Of a stretch of 64,000 bases of DNA, positions 1-13,402 are shown one piece after another. Both the position numbers and the translations under genes were made by a program. Each line of letters begins with the position of its first letter. Positions within the stretch are counted from its first letter, which is position 1. The DNA comes from Telopea speciosissima (Eukaryota; Streptophyta; Magnoliopsida; Proteales; Proteaceae), in contig NC_057926.1 in assembly GCF_018873765.1 (NCBI RefSeq), forward strand, positions 55,317,378-55,381,377. Reading direction: 5' to 3'. The notes below the pieces were generated by a model. It saw only the letters and a list, made by a program, of their open reading frames with translations, was not told where the DNA came from and did not search any database.

Positions 1-2356
1 TAATAGAGAGATTCGTTTGAACAACAACTACATATCTATTTTAACATTTTGAAGTATTGGTTGAAAGAACATATGGGAGCTGGTTTTTGAGATCCTGGGT
101 GGAAGACAAATTTCTCTGGTTCAAACCTCAGATAAGTTTCCACTTGGCCACTGCTTGGCCAGTTGAAGCTATGGTAATATCCAACAAACAAAGAAGCAAA
201 AATGTACAATGTAATGACTCAGAGTGTACCTTGGAACTTGGTCTAACTCCTAATGTAGTAAATTAAATGAGCTTTCATATATAAGCTATAAAAGAAGGAT
301 TGCATTATTCATAAAAAAAAATGAGGGGGTGAAGTTTCAGATTAAACTGTCTATCAACAAATTTGTTTGAATCACTATCATTCATAGATAGTTCAAATAG
401 ATAACAATGAAACTGAATATTGGATATTGAGGGTCCTTTGTTTTCCAGTTTTTGCAAGATATATCAACTTATCTTTCCCAGTGGAGTTTCATTATACCTG
501 TTGTGATGTTTCTTTGATTCATGTACCTGTGGGATGCCTTGAGTGAAGTTTTTTGTATGTATAGTGTAAGATGGTTAAAAATAGAAAGCATATAACAACT
601 GAGCTACAATTGGGACACCAAATAATTGTCAGTGCAGTACATAATTTATTTTTAATTCTAAACGTGTATAGAGATCACAACATCAACATGTTAACAACCT
701 TGAGTTCAAATTTGTTGCAACTCTTATCTATAAATTTGACATTGGGTATAGTTGCAAATCTTTCTTGAGGAGCTCCGAGAAGAACAAGACATGGTGACAA
801 TTGTAATGGAGGTAATAGAGAAATATGCAATGATAATCTGTACTTTTGAAATCTTTGCTTGGAGACAAGATCAAGCCCATACTTCTATTGACTTTGTCAA
901 AGGCTTGTTGGCTTTTCTAGCTGCAAAAAGTTATTGCTTGCATTTCCTTAAATTATATGTCATTTAAGATACTATGCATGTGACAGCTTTGATGCATTGA
1001 AATAGAAATCTATAAATACTCCATATTTGTTAATTAGTTTGTAAAAGATAGTTGTAAATTGAGATCCTTTTCTCCCCCTACATTTTAGTTTGTATGAAGT
1101 GGATATATTTGACAGTCCCCATACAATCACAAATACGATAAGATGGGCCTGTACTATACTGTTGACGGGTGTTCTCTAAATATTATCCATCATCAGGACC
1201 ATCTGAACATTCTCTAGAACAGCCAATAGCCCAAAAGACTAACTGATTGAATTATTTGGACAGCCGAAAAAAAGACGGGCTGGGGTTGGGGGTATCAAAA
1301 CAAAACAAGTGGGTTAAAAAGTTCTGTTTCTTTTCTTAAGATGTTTGATATCCTTTGACTGACCTAATATTTGGTGTGGGTGTCCTTTGGTCTGGGGACC
1401 AGAAGCTAAGTAGTTTTGTCTGAAACTCAAATTCACCAACTCTTGTTTTAAGTGCAATGATATCTTTTTCTTTTCCTCTCTTTTACCTAGGGAAATGACT
1501 ATCCTATTCTGTTGTATCAATTCGGTGAAGTGACGTTAAGTTAAAAGTTATTAGTTTGATTCATGTCTGATCTTTACCAGATAAACCGAGAATTGGTCTA
1601 GATTTGCTCCTTTTCAGATCCGGTCTAGAGATATGTTTGCCCTGTGTGGTGCTAAATAGATGGACACAACCTAATAACTGGATCTAGTCTTGTTTTGTGA
1701 CACCTTAGTAACTGTTTGAACACATCAAATGTAAATTTCTATTCAAGTTTTAGCTCCTTACTACCCCCCCCTCCCCAATTTTTTTTTTGTAAGATGGCCT
1801 CAGTTTTGGGATTCTATTATTTAGTCAGATGAGGACCTGAGAACATTTCTGTTAATTCTTTCCAGTTTTTATCGTCTACATTGTTGGACTGCAATGTTTC
1901 TTCTTCTTGCTATATGGATTTTAGCTTGAGATTCTCCTCTACATGATAGTCATAGTTCTAGTCTGCAACATATTTTAGATTTCTGTTTCAATTCTCAAGA
2001 AATATTAGTTTTTTTCCACTAATAAAAGGGCAGGAAAAAAAAAAAAGGAAGACGATAAAGAAAGAAAAAGCCTGTTATGGTATCTGCATTTAACTAATTC
2101 AATTTTGGGTCAAACTCCTGTAGAAACTATGATGGAGTAGTTCTTATTGTGTTATTGTCTACTTAACTAATTGGGTTGAAGACTTATTGCTCAATATTAA
2201 TATTCATTTCTGTTCGGAAATGAAACTAGATTGACATTCTTAAATTTTATGTTGCATATGCTTATACTTATCCCTGTTTATGTTTATACATTTGTTTATT
2301 GGGTTGGTTATTGATATGTGAGCTTTCTGATGCTATTTATTGTGTGACTAAAACAG
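1..2356 (+). other. Intron of the carrier gene (left part)
   Basis: No coding exon is visible here on either strand. The region is AT-rich and ends at the acceptor before the first carrier exon in the window. The expected N-terminal carrier exon, with the first PxDxxK signature, is not present, so it must lie left of position 1. Confidence 0.7.
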
Positions 2357-5300
2357 GAAGTATCATTATTGTGAGCTTACAGAACATAATTACAAATGAG
2401 GGTCTGAGGGGAATGTATCGTGGCCTTTCTCCAACAATATTGGCACTACTTCCAAACTGGGCAGTGAGTATTATCTTTCTTAGGGTTTTTCCAAATGACT
2501 CATGAATTGGGTCCTTTTCAGTCAGTGGAAGGGTTGTCTGGCCTCTTTCTATTTTCTCCCTTTGGTTCCGATAATAATTTCTTAAAAAAAAACAGAGGAC
2601 CCGACACTTCTATCTACTGTAGATCCTCTTACAACTATTTTTCATGTGAAAAGAAATATTATTTATTGAAGGGGCCTTTTGGTTGTAACTAACTGTTAGA
2701 AATTGTTAAACCGACTCAGTTCCTTAAACATACAATCAAATATAGGATAGTATTCACTTATAAAACACAGACCTAAACACATGAAACTTATGTGTATTTA
2801 TGGATACCATCACTACTAATGATATAACCATGAAGAAACAATCATCTTGAAGTATTTGCAATAGGACTCATTAGTGCAGTGCTATCCTGATCACCAGTGA
2901 GATCCAGTGGGAGATCAGCATGTGACAGGATCACAGGGAAAAAGGACAAACCAGATTAGGAGAAAAGTAACAGCTTAATCAAAACAACTAAGATGCTTAT
3001 AAAACTCTGGTTGAAGCGCTTTCCTGTCTTGGGGAACAGTCCAGTAAAGTTGGGTTGAAAACTGATGGCCAGATTTAGAAATATGACAGCAACCTACTTG
3101 GATTAGGAACCAAACTCTGGCAGTAACTTCAGAAGTCGATAGCAGGTTTGTGTAGGTTTAAAATAGAATCAATAGATGAAATGAATTAATGATTAACAGC
3201 AGTTTAATTTCTTATCTGTAATCTGAAATCAGGATCTAAATATTGAGCTTGGAATCTGAGATTTTAGAAATCGGTTTTCAATTATTACTTGTGAAATTGA
3301 TGAACAGGTTTCTGATTTGAAACAGATTTTAGAAACAGAACTGGAAATAGAAATCAGAAAACAATATTGAAGATAGGGCAGACTAATAACTGACAGACTA
3401 TGTTAAGAAAGCAATGCAGAAACAGAAAAAATGGCTGCAGGGTATAGATAGGTAGCAGAAGCTCTCCTGAATTGAAGACTAGAATGGTAGAGAAGAAAAG
3501 ACGGATATAATCAGGATCCCACCTGATTTGCAGGACTGGAGTCTGAACATTACCCCAACCTGGAATCCCATCAAGGTTCACTACTGAATCTCACAACAGT
3601 TAAACACTCTTGAATCCTACAAGAGTAAACACACCTGAATCTCATAGACAAAAAAGCAAAGCAAAAAAGCCTTTCATTAATTCATCAAAATTCGTTGGTG
3701 TGGGGCATAACCTTTATATTTGTTTAAATAAAAAAAATGATCAGGACTCAAACTAAGCTTGAGAATCCTCCAACCATTAGCTTGCTATGGAGGTAGTCTA
3801 CTGCTGCTAAACTCTGAGTAAAATAAGAAAGAAACAACTTAAACAAGGCTGGATTCATAGAGACCTATTCCAGCCTAACTAAAACACTTTAATAAAGGGC
3901 GTACCCAGTGCACGAGGCTCCTGCCACTGCGGAGTCTGGGGAGGGTCATAATGTACGCAGCCTTACCTTTGCTTTCACAAAGAGGCTGTTTCCATACTCG
4001 AACCCATGAACAACACTTGGTCACAATGGAGCAACCTTTACTGTTGCACCAAGGCCCGCCCTCAACTAAAACACTTTAATAACAATTAAAAATAAAGAAA
4101 TAGACTCTAACTAGACTAACTTATAAAGTAAATCCTGTATCCTACCTCCTACCTATATTGTAGGACACCATTAAAGTGGCCTATAACAAAGAAAACCCAT
4201 TAACCAAAGGTCCAACACATATGTAACCTAACCCAAGGGCTTATTATTTCTTCTACATAGTTGTCGAGGCGTTGCCTAGGCCTCAGGCAACTTTGTCTGG
4301 ATTGGCGCCTTGCTGGTGTCGCCTTAAGTTTTGCCCTCCTTGGATGCCTTTGTTTGCCTAGGCGCCATGACAACTATCACCTAGGAGATGCCTAGGTATC
4401 CAGGTGCTTTGGTCGCCTAAGCGAATGCCTTAGTCGCCTTGCGTCTAGCCCCGTCCAACGCTTTCGGTTGCCTAGCCACCTTGACAACTATGAAAATAAA
4501 CCCAATTCTATGTTTTATCTGCATCAATTCTCAAAATTTTCTTGTGATTGGAACGGATGATCGGATATTTTTTTGGTAGTAAAATCTATGAAGTATTTGT
4601 ATATCTTAAATGACTTAATAATAAATGCGCATGCATTGCCAATATTTTAACTTGCTGTTTGAAAAGCTATATTAGGAGGTGGGTATTTTTTAACTTGAAA
4701 ATAAATGCTAAAAAGAGATTTTGAATCAACATTTGAATATAGATCCAGCCTTTTGTAGCAGAATTTTTTTGGGTTACTGTTTCTGACTGCAATTAAATGT
4801 AATTTTATGGTAACAGCTTCTAATTCTTATGCCAAATTGTTTTGAATACCTCATGATGATAGCATGGTATGAAGCATACATCTCAAGTCCTGCAAGAGTT
4901 GTCGTTCTGATGCAATTTCTAAGTGATACCGTTGACACAGTTTGTTGCTTTGATGGGCTATAAGTGGGGGTGCATGGGTTATGGGGTTGCAATATTAATC
5001 TGACAAGCATTTTCCCCCTTATGTTTCTAATCTTCAACTGTTCTTTTTATTAAAAGTTTACAGATGATTTAACTATTCATGGAGTCATCAAAGCGAAAAA
5101 GCATGATGTTGAAACCTAGGTCCTGTAGAAGGCAGTTACCTAGGTATTCGAGTTTGAGATACATACTGCTGAAACTTCCTCTTATTTTATTTTACTTTCT
5201 TTAAATTTCCTGAACTAACGTGATTTACGACAAATATGTTAGTGTCATCCTTAGATTTCTATATCTTGTCTTGCTTATAACAAATAAATGTAAGTATGCA

Positions 5301-8300
5301 TTTTATTTTTTGGTTTCTTCTTTTTATTTTTTATAAATAATTACATCCGGAGCTTGATTTCTAATAAATGATGCTTCTTTTAAGGAAGCGTATTTTTGTA
5401 TGACCCTCTTGAGTAATAAAGTCCTAATTTCCTTATGTAGGTTTATTTCACAGTTTATGAGCACCTCAAGGGCCTACTTCATTCACACGGTTGGTTCTTC
5501 AAGTTTGTTTCCTTAGCAAACTGTTTCTTAATTTTTTTTTTTAGTGGAGATTTATTGTTGGGAGAAGGCTTAGTTGAGTCGAGTTTTCTTGAGACGTATT
5601 ATGTTCTTGCTTAAGCTTAATTATTTGCAAGTTATGAACCTCCATTGAATCCTGTTGGTTTTGTGTAACAAATATCAAATTGGGTTGATGCAGTGGATCA
5701 GAATGAACAACTTACACTTGGTGCAAGTATTGTAGCTGCTTCAGGCGCTGGAGCTGCCACAGCCATTGTGACCAATCCATTGTGGGTTGTCAAGACTAGA
5801 CTCCAAGTATGTCAGATATTATTATATTTGTTGAATAAATGATAATAATATCTTACAAATTCACCTGACTGCAGCCATATCTTTAATCGCTTAAGCACTC
5901 TGAAGTTCTGAAAGTTTTCCTTCTAATCACTTAAATCAGAAACATTTTAATAAAATGTTTGGTCAGGTGGTTGTGGAAGCAGCATTTTTTTTGTGGTATT
6001 AATTTTTTTTCATGATTTAGTTTGGATGATCAAGAACAACAGGCAAAGTTCCTTGTTCCCATGATGCCCAATCATAAGTTCAAAGATGAGGCCTCGGAGA
6101 TAAAGGGGGTGAGGCATCATCATATTTGATTGTTTAATGCACCATGGATCCACCGTAAAACTATATAAAGGAATGGGAAAACTGGGATAAAGAGATGAGG
6201 CCAGGTTCAGGAATGGTGACTACCTGGTTGAGAACCTTGCTTCCACAGAAGTTCTAACTGGCCAAAGGGCCTGTCTGGCTTTTACTATCCCTGTCAGTGA
6301 CAGTAACGACCTAGTTTTCATTGATGTAATCAATTGCTGACATTGAAAAGTTAAAAGAAGGAACAGTGTGTCCAAAGGATCTCTTCCCATCATTGTTTAT
6401 GCAGTCTGTTTTCCATCAGTAATCCCACATGCTATTTAGGATAAAGCAGGAAAAACATCATTTTTTTTAATTGAAAGCATCCCCCCAAACAAAAGAAAGG
6501 AGCCTTCTATGTTTAAGTTTAAATATTGTCAAAATAAAAGTAATCAATGGCTAGGCGGCGATATTTTATCATATATCCTTTGCTTTTGTTTGCGGAGACA
6601 CAATGACAGTAAAAAAGAGAATATTGAAATGCTCTGTAAGTGTTAACAGAAAATATTGCATATGTTCAACTATACCTGGGAATGGTTTCAAGATTTCTTT
6701 GTAGCATTCTGCTGTAAGTTCAGATTGTCTGCATCTGTGGAAATGGTTTTTAATTGTTCGCATTTTGGATTAATATACTCCTTGTTGATGATGGTTACAT
6801 TAGGATTTGTTTTATGGTGCTGGTTCAAACAACCTAACTATAACTTTGTAAATTCGGGACAGTTTAATCCCAGTATCCACCGGCATTTTGACAAGTAACT
6901 AGCATGTATAAGTGTACTCTTTTTGTACTCTTCCACCTGTGCTCAATGTTAAGAGACTTCCTGCTCCTTTTTCCTCTGCAGTTTTACATATCTTAAGCCA
7001 TGGATTTATCACTTGTTTCTTACTAGTTGTGGAATATCCCTGATATCAAGGAGCCTAAAGGCTTCAGTGCTTTTATGAATACACCCTTTTTTTTTTGGGC
7101 TGGTCTCTCATGATGTCCTAGGTATCAAATTCCCTATGGTTTCTGTGAATTAACATTTCATTATGAAAGCAATTATCAGGTTTCCTGACAGGATTTTAAT
7201 GTCTTGTGATGATGTGCTTTTTACTTCATACTTTGGTTCCAATGAACATGTATGATTGATGCAGTTCATGGTCTAATTCCTTCTGTGTCCCATTCTGAAT
7301 TGCAACGGTTTTTTTTTTTTTTTTTCCATTGCTAGATACTCTGATACTGGTTCTCTGACCGGGTTTGGAATGAGACTCTGACTTCCTATTTTTATATCAA
7401 CTCCATGGTTGTGTTCCATGAGATGATTTTTCCCTTCAATTGTATATTTATTTGGGAAATGGAGATTATTGACCATTGGAATTCCTGAAGATACATCCAT
7501 TCTCATCTTTCTTAAGCTTATCATCATGTGCAATCTCCCATCTTCCTCTGCCGATTCTCAGAAATAAAGTGTAGAAATCTATCACACTGTAAGGTTTGGA
7601 CATTGGAAGTTTTTTCATGTACCTTGTATGTTCAATATGACTTGGTATGAATAGTTTCATGTATTTAATGTAAGTCTTGTCTTTGCTATTTTGTGCAATG
7701 TAATGTGATGTGGCCAGAAAAGATATGTTTGACTACAGATGCACTGGTAGCAGCAATAGGGATTAACTTTCTTTGTTTCTTATAATGGTTTTGTTATTTT
7801 CTTCAAATTCATTTGTTTTGCTTCATTTTTCAGACGCAGGGAATGAGATCAGATGTGGTGCCTTACAATAGCGTATTTTCTGCTTTAAGAAGGATTGTGC
7901 ATGAAGAGGGAATCCGAGGGTTGTATAGGTCAGTTGTTTCTTTACTATTTATATTTGAAAGAAAGATTCACTTTTTGGGATCCAACTTGCAAAGGTTCCA
8001 ATAAAGATGATGCATCGTTTCAGATGCCTTGTTCTAATTTTCATATTTGACTCTTTCGAACTCTGTGACTCGTGCTCATCGTAGCTTCTGAATCAAGTTA
8101 ACTCAGAAGCTATGTCATGTTCATACTGTGTTAACTTGGAAGCTGGAGAAGTAGAGTCCTATTGTCTAAGTTGTCTACTCCATCCCAGATAAATGTTTAG
8201 ATTCCGTACTTTCAGTATCATGATGCTATTTTCATGTGGTAAAGCAGTGGTGTTTTGCCTTCATTAGTGGGGGTAAGCCATGTCGCCATCCAGTTTCCAG

Positions 8301-9037
8301 CATATGAAAAGATCAAGTCTTATTTAGCAAGAAGGGGTAACTACGATACTTTCTGGATGTAGTATCTAGAGTTGTTTGTTGGACTGCATTGTTACTGATC
8401 ATGGTAGTTAAAACTTCTCAGATGACACTACCGTTGATAAACTGAGTCCCGGACGTGTTGCCATTGCTTCTTCAATAGCTAAAATACTTGCCTCCACAAT
8501 GACTTATCCTCATGAGGTATGTTATTTGTAGAGTTTCTTAAACAACATGTGATTAGTATGGGTGATCATTCGCCTAACAAATTGTATCACTTCTTGGTTG
8601 TGTCTTTATGTTTCAACCTGTAATTACCATACAATCAGGTTGTGCGTGCGAAGCTGCAAGAGCAAGGGCAAGCCCACAATGCTGAGATCAAGTATGCAGG
8701 TGTTGTGGACTGCATCAAAAAGATCTTTCGAAAGGAAGGTGTCCCTGGTTTTTACCGGGGCTGTGCCACTAATCTGTTGAGAACAACCCCCGCTGCTGTT
8801 ATTACTTTTACTAGTTATGAGATGATCCAGAGATTTTTACGGCGTGTTCTACCTCCTGAGCAGAAGTATACACAAGGCCAACCAAAATCAGGTGGTCATG
8901 TCAACCCCAAGCAAGAAAATGGAGGATCCAGAGAAAAGAATGATGACGGAATGCTCCGAGCTTCACAAATTCAATCTAATAAAAGAACCACCTCAATGCC
9001 TTCAGGGAGCAAGGAACAACTAACAGCAAGACACTGA
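2357..9037 (+). CDS. NDT2: Mitochondrial-carrier-family NAD+ transporter, NDT2-like (3' part, seven exons)
   Basis: Exons read by eye: 2357-2463, 5441-5489, 5694-5806, 7834-7928, 8248-8336, 8422-8516 and 8639-9037 (stop). All have GT donors and AG acceptors and the frame is continuous, giving about 315 residues. Visible hallmarks are [10 protein letters not shown] and [16 protein letters not shown] in repeat 1, [16 protein letters not shown] (signature 2, with the Trp typical of the NAD/folate/pyrimidine carrier branch), [30 protein letters not shown] (signature 3) and [26 protein letters not shown]. From memory, the hydrophilic tail ending [17 protein letters not shown] matches Arabidopsis NDT2 better than NDT1. 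Proteins of this group exchange NAD+ for AMP or ADP across organellar membranes; NDT2 is mitochondrial in Arabidopsis. The first exon, with the start and repeat-1 signature, is outside the window. Subtype is an inference; family is secure. Confidence 0.93.
3896..4063 (-). repeat. Au-type SINE with perfect 19-bp target-site duplication
   Basis: Read on the minus strand, it starts with a tRNA-like head (GCCTTGGTGCAAC, then the B-box-like GGGTTCGAGT) and ends CACTGGGTACGCCCT, the typical 3' end of plant Au SINEs. It is bracketed by perfect direct repeats AACTAAAACACTTTAATAA at 3877-3895 and 4064-4082. It lies in the carrier-gene intron, antisense to that gene. The perfect duplication implies a fairly recent insertion. 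Confidence 0.92.
4256..4492. repeat. Palindromic MITE-like element rich in CCTAGGCG
   Basis: The terminal inverted repeat is CATAGTTGTC at the left and GACAACTATG at the right. The inside holds many copies of CCTAGGCG/GCCTAGGC and an internal GACAACTATC. It sits in the same carrier intron as the SINE. I found no clear target duplication and cannot assign a superfamily. Confidence 0.6.
4500..5440 (+). other. Carrier-gene intron, remaining part
   Basis: AT-rich intron sequence up to the acceptor TTATGTAG at 5433-5440. The introns at 5807-7833 (2.0 kb) and 7929-8247 are alike; I see no further genes or structured elements in them. Confidence 0.7.
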
Positions 9038-9091
9038 TTCTTCCCCCTTCCAATTTACCACTAAGGGGAATCATTTCAAAATGTGCAAGAA

Positions 9092-9097
9092 AATAAA
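9092..9097 (+). promoter_or_regulatory. Poly(A) signal of the carrier gene
   Basis: AATAAA lies 55 bases after the stop codon, in an AT-rich 3' UTR. This is a plausible near-upstream element for the carrier transcript; the exact cleavage site cannot be seen. Confidence 0.5.
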
Positions 9098-9510
9098 AAT
9101 GTATGCATCATTTATTTAGTCACCTTCTTTCTCTTTCTTTCGTTGGTGGAAATTCCTAATTAAGATATTTTTTGTGTACCCGTAGTGAGAGTTATATGGT
9201 TGGATAAGCAAGTATTGCTTAGAAATCAATTTTGTTTTACTAATGAATCCGGGCTTCTTTTCTCAAGTGCATGTCAAATGTCAAAACAATCTTTCTGTGA
9301 AATTGCTTAGGTGCATGCTTACAGATTTACCAAAATAGTAGTGAAGGTTGATTCATTTCCATGAGGACTTGAGGGATTTCGCTTTTCGAGAAAAGGATAA
9401 AATACTATTATTCACACCCTTCTTGGGGCAAAAGGGTAAAATTGTTGGAGGGTAGTCAGTACGCATTGCCAAAATTTTATACTTTTTTTTTTTTTTTTTT
9501 TAAGGAGAAG

Positions 9511-9683
9511 AATGCTACCTGAGTGCGTCCGGTGTGCTGCCCCTGTGCCCAGACATGGGTGGATGAAATGATTGTCATGCCCCCACAGAAAGGTGGAATT
9601 TTTGGGAGCACCACGGTCATTTCACTCACCCTCGTATCTGAGCACAAGGGTAGCATACCGCTCACCCCGAGGTAATGTGTGAC
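9511..9683. repeat. Foldback element
   Basis: The left arm (GAATGCTACCTGAGTGCG... ATGGGTGGATGAAATGA) matches the reverse complement of the right arm (CATTACCTCGGGGTGAGC... GAGTGAAATGACCG) imperfectly, so the unit folds into a long hairpin. It is preceded by a 20-base T tract. It resembles the foldback at 20418-20590. Confidence 0.6.
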
Positions 9684-12665
9684 ACTATGATTGGACTCTT
9701 GGTTCATCATTAATGTTTCCCATTGGGAAAAAAAAACCACCAATGGTGAAATGAGAATGTAACACTATGATTGGACTTTTGGTTCATCATTAACTCCCAC
9801 CCCTTTTATAAGAAGTTGAAAATTCCTTTCTCTAAGTTCTATCACAAGGTCAGGTCCCATGGTTGATGAGATTCTCTTCACTATCGGAGAAAGAGAATTG
9901 GGTCCTTTTAAAAGGAAGTTTTCCTCTACCATAGAAGAAGGAAAATCCACAAATTTAGGTCATTATTTTGGTAAAAAATTTAGGTCATTATTACTTTTAC
10001 GTATAGGAGGAATTCCAAAAATAACTCTCTCATGTATGACACCCATTTCATCCCATTACTCCCCTTGGTGAAGAAGGAATATCTCGTATGTTGTGGTGAA
10101 GGACAAACGCCCCTTCCTTTTACCTATTAAAGTAAAAACGATGAAATTTTCTGAACAATAAAATGTTCTTTATACTTTCCTAAAATTTCTTATCCACTTC
10201 CTCTTCTGTATAAACAAATTGAGGGCAGAGAATAACAAAACCCACTGAAAAGAAAGAAAGGAATGGGTAAGAATAAAATGAGAGGAGTGACAATGTGCAT
10301 ATATGATCTAGAGTAAGAATCAGATGTTGGGAATGTTAGTACATTATTGTTGGTCATCAAATAGGATATAACACCACATGAAGAAAGAACAATACAACTG
10401 GAAAGAGAAGCTTGGGTGCGGTTGTTTCTATGTGCTTTCTTTTATTTATTTGAAAAAAGGGCTTCCTTTGGTTTTTATGAGTGGAGGGAATTCGGCATTA
10501 GCTTCATATCCACGGCCTATTTCATTAATGTTGGTCAATGCTTCTTCCTCTCTCTTTGCCACAGACACTAATGTTACTATGGTCCCTGTAAGTCTTTTTT
10601 ATTTTAGTATGGTTCTTGTAAGTCGTATTCAACATTCATTTTTCCTATAAATGTGTTGTTCCATAGTTTAATTTTCTTTACAAAGTTATTCTTTCCTGAG
10701 TCCTTGATGATTTAAGTATCATAAATGTCCTTCGATTTTGTTTTTTCAGATAGTAAAAATAGTTGTTTTTATCATCTGTGAATATGAAATCAACCTAGAA
10801 TGCATACCAAATGCAGCCTTAGACTTGCTTGATTTTGCCAATCTGCTTTTACATAGGCTGTGTTTGGTTTGAATTCTCAGAATATATTCTCGGTTTTAAG
10901 ATAAGATCACACTAATATCATATTTTGGCACCAACTGTTGGTTTTTAAGCGTGTACGGGTGAGGCTCATTAGCTTTGTTTGAATGAACTTGTAACACGCT
11001 ACTGCAGCTTGTCTGGTTGCAAAGGAAATAAAGGAAAGGGAAGTGAAATTTAATCCAACTTAAAAAGGAATTTACTGAACACTGTACTACAATCTACATA
11101 TCGTTCCTTTTCTTCTATTAAATTTGAAATGATTTGGATTTAGTGAGACAGTGGTGTAAAGTAATGCTTAATGACAACAATTATTTTTCAGGTTTAGTTC
11201 ATATTTTTTTTTCTCATTTTGTGTTCCCTGTTTTTTTGTTTTTGGCCCCCTCTCTACAGAATAGCTGAAAGAATGTAAGAAATTAATTAGCAGTTACTCT
11301 TACTGATGAGTTGTATTCATAAAAAAGTCTGAAAATGCCAAGAGATTTCCTCTCAGGGTCAGGTCAGGGGAGCAAAAAATCTGGAGAGAGCTCTTCATAC
11401 TATGCGAAGTGGTGAGATCCACAGAAACCCATCGGAAGAAGTGGCCATTGCCCATGTAAAGAGTACAGAGCTGGCCTCCTCCATAAAAGTGGTGCTCTCT
11501 ATCCGCCTCCAATTTTTAAAACTCCATAAACTCACTTGAATGCTAATGTGTTGACCTTCTATCATCATTTTGTAGGTCATCGACGTTATTTTCCAAGAAT
11601 AAATGAGGGGGCCCTCGTCCATCGTCCGAGACACTGAGAATCGTGTCTATTATAGATCATACTGGTTGGGTCCCAGGAGAGGGTCCAACGCCATTACAAA
11701 GCTGGGGTGTCACTACAGGTATGTGTTTTAAAGTCTTTGACAGTAAAAATGGTTCTTTTCCTCTTTTCTGACATTTTCTCTGTTCATCACATATACACAA
11801 ATTACAACCATAGGTGAACTGGGTCTTGAATCTAGAGGGTATGGAGGATATGCTGAAAAAAAGAAATCTTTCCATATTGGGAGGCCCAATTGATTGAAAG
11901 CTTCTGTGTTTTGATTTTCCAAGGGACGACTCATGGGAGGGTTAAACTGTAAAGTATTTGGTACAATACGTTTAGAACCATAAAACTCAAATCATCATGT
12001 CCAGTAATGAACAGTATGTTCAGTCTCTTTCGCTCTCTTTCAAGCAACGAAAGAAATCACAAAATGATGCATTCACAGAGTAGGAACAAAAGGAACTGCT
12101 AGAGATAGCTTTTTCTTGTATTTATATCTTTTCCTTTCGGAAAAAAAAAAGAGGCCATTGTCTCCCACTCCACCTTTCTCGCTTGGTCTTGTCTGCCTTA
12201 GATGACCAAAGACCCACTTCCAAATTCGAAAGATCTTCTCTCAAGAAAAGTTCAAAAACCCACAAATTGCATCAAATCATATCATCATATGTACATCATC
12301 TTCAGAGCACCACTACAGCTTCCCTCCTCAGTTCCCACCCAATTTGACCCAAGCAACTAGCAACGCAACTTGGGTTTTTGACACACTAAAAAGAAAAAAA
12401 TAAAAATAAAAATTGGTGGGTCTATTCATACCCATAAACACAAACAAGCCACATCCCGAGATCTTCCAAATCTCTGTTCTGAATCCTCCTCTCATTCCCC
12501 TTTTTGTTTTTCCCGTCTCTCTTTTACAAGATTGGTCATCTCTCAATCCCACAATCCCTCGCACCCGGAGCAGATTAACAAAATCAATTTTCACCTTCAA
12601 ATTAATACATTTTCAGAACCCATAACGAGAGAGAAGCAAAATTAGCAGGTCAGTCAGTGGCTGTA
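9684..12665. other. Intergenic, no gene recognised
   Basis: A 35-bp direct repeat (ACACTATGATTGGACT...TTCATCATTAA) occurs at about 9682-9716 and again at 9762-9794. Otherwise I see only AT-rich sequence with short ORFs that have no recognisable motif. The last 0.5 kb is probably the 3' UTR and downstream region of the minus-strand gene at 12666. Confidence 0.5.
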
Positions 12666-13154
12666 TTAGATTGTTTCGTTGGACTCGGGAATGGCAACAA
12701 GTACGGGTCGCCATGCTCTCCTCAGCAGCCGATACCGATAAACCACCGACAACGGTCTGGGTGAGCCGACAGTTAAGCGCCGATCCGCGCTGCCATTTCC
12801 CCGATTGATGATCGACGAGGGGAAAGATTCCACAATAGCTTTAGTGATCTTCTCCGTAGTGGCCTTGTTGGGATTTTCTTGTAGCGGAGGGGAGGAAATG
12901 AATAAATCCTTAAGGGTGCGGCTCAGCAATTCCTTCCTCTTCTCCGGTGGATGTGAATGGGTGACGATTGCTTGCCGATCCGGCGATTCCTCCCGACGCA
13001 ACCGTCGTCCGCCACCGCCACTACGGCTGAGAAGCATTCGCAGGGATTTACGACGACGGAGATGGATGACTGGGCTGGTGGTTGGGCTTCGTGTTGGGCT
13101 TCCGGCGATGGCGCACTGTGTCGCCAGCAGCTTGAATTTTTGCAATGTTGCCAT
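12666..13154 (-). CDS. Small basic plant protein of unknown function (MATLQKFKLLATQC family)
   Basis: A single-exon 162-residue ORF begins MATLQKFKLLATQC, followed by SPTRSPTTSP and a basic stretch LRRRKSLRMLLSR. The middle is low in complexity, and the end YRYRLLRRAWRPVLVAIPE reads as a conserved C-terminal block. I recall plant proteins with this start and end but cannot name a locus or function, so none is given. No signal peptide, membrane segment or catalytic motif is visible. Coding on this strand is favoured over the overlapping plus-strand ORF (12805-13230) because of the family-like ends and because a TATA box and CT-rich leader lie correctly upstream (13403-13413 and about 13366). 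Confidence 0.72.
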   Translation of the reverse strand: MATLQKFKLLATQCAIAGSPTRSPTTSPVIHLRRRKSLRMLLSRSGGGGRRLRREESPDRQAIVTHSHPPEKRKELLSRTLKDLFISSPPLQENPNKATTEKITKAIVESFPSSIINRGNGSADRRLTVGSPRPLSVVYRYRLLRRAWRPVLVAIPESNETI

Positions 13155-13281
13155 TCCTGGATCTCTTTCTTTTTGGCGTGTGAAGGTTTCCGATTACTCT
13201 TGCTCTCGCACTTTCGCTCACAGGTATTAATGTGGGAGAGATAGTTTTTGGTGGGTTTGCTTCTGGGAGAGGAAAGGACAT
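13048..13281 (-). other. Upstream ORF overlapping the start of the small basic protein
   Basis: A 77-codon ORF in another frame starts 127 nt upstream of the main ATG and ends inside the main coding region, so ribosomes using it would bypass the main start. Its Pro- and basic-rich peptide has no motif I recognise. It may be a translational brake or chance; only conservation would decide. Confidence 0.35.
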
Positions 13282-13402
13282 CTATAGTTTTTCTTCCCCT
13301 CCATGGATTGATTAATGGATTCCTTCACTGTTCTTTACTCCTCCGGGCTTCGAGTTTAGACTTTAGAGAGAGAGAGAATATAAGTAATGGTTTCTTCCTT
13401 TG

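Noticed and set aside
12805-13230. Plus-strand 141-codon ORF across the small basic protein gene
   Set aside because: It is antisense to a better-supported minus-strand ORF with family-like ends, TATA box and leader; the plus-strand peptide has no motif.
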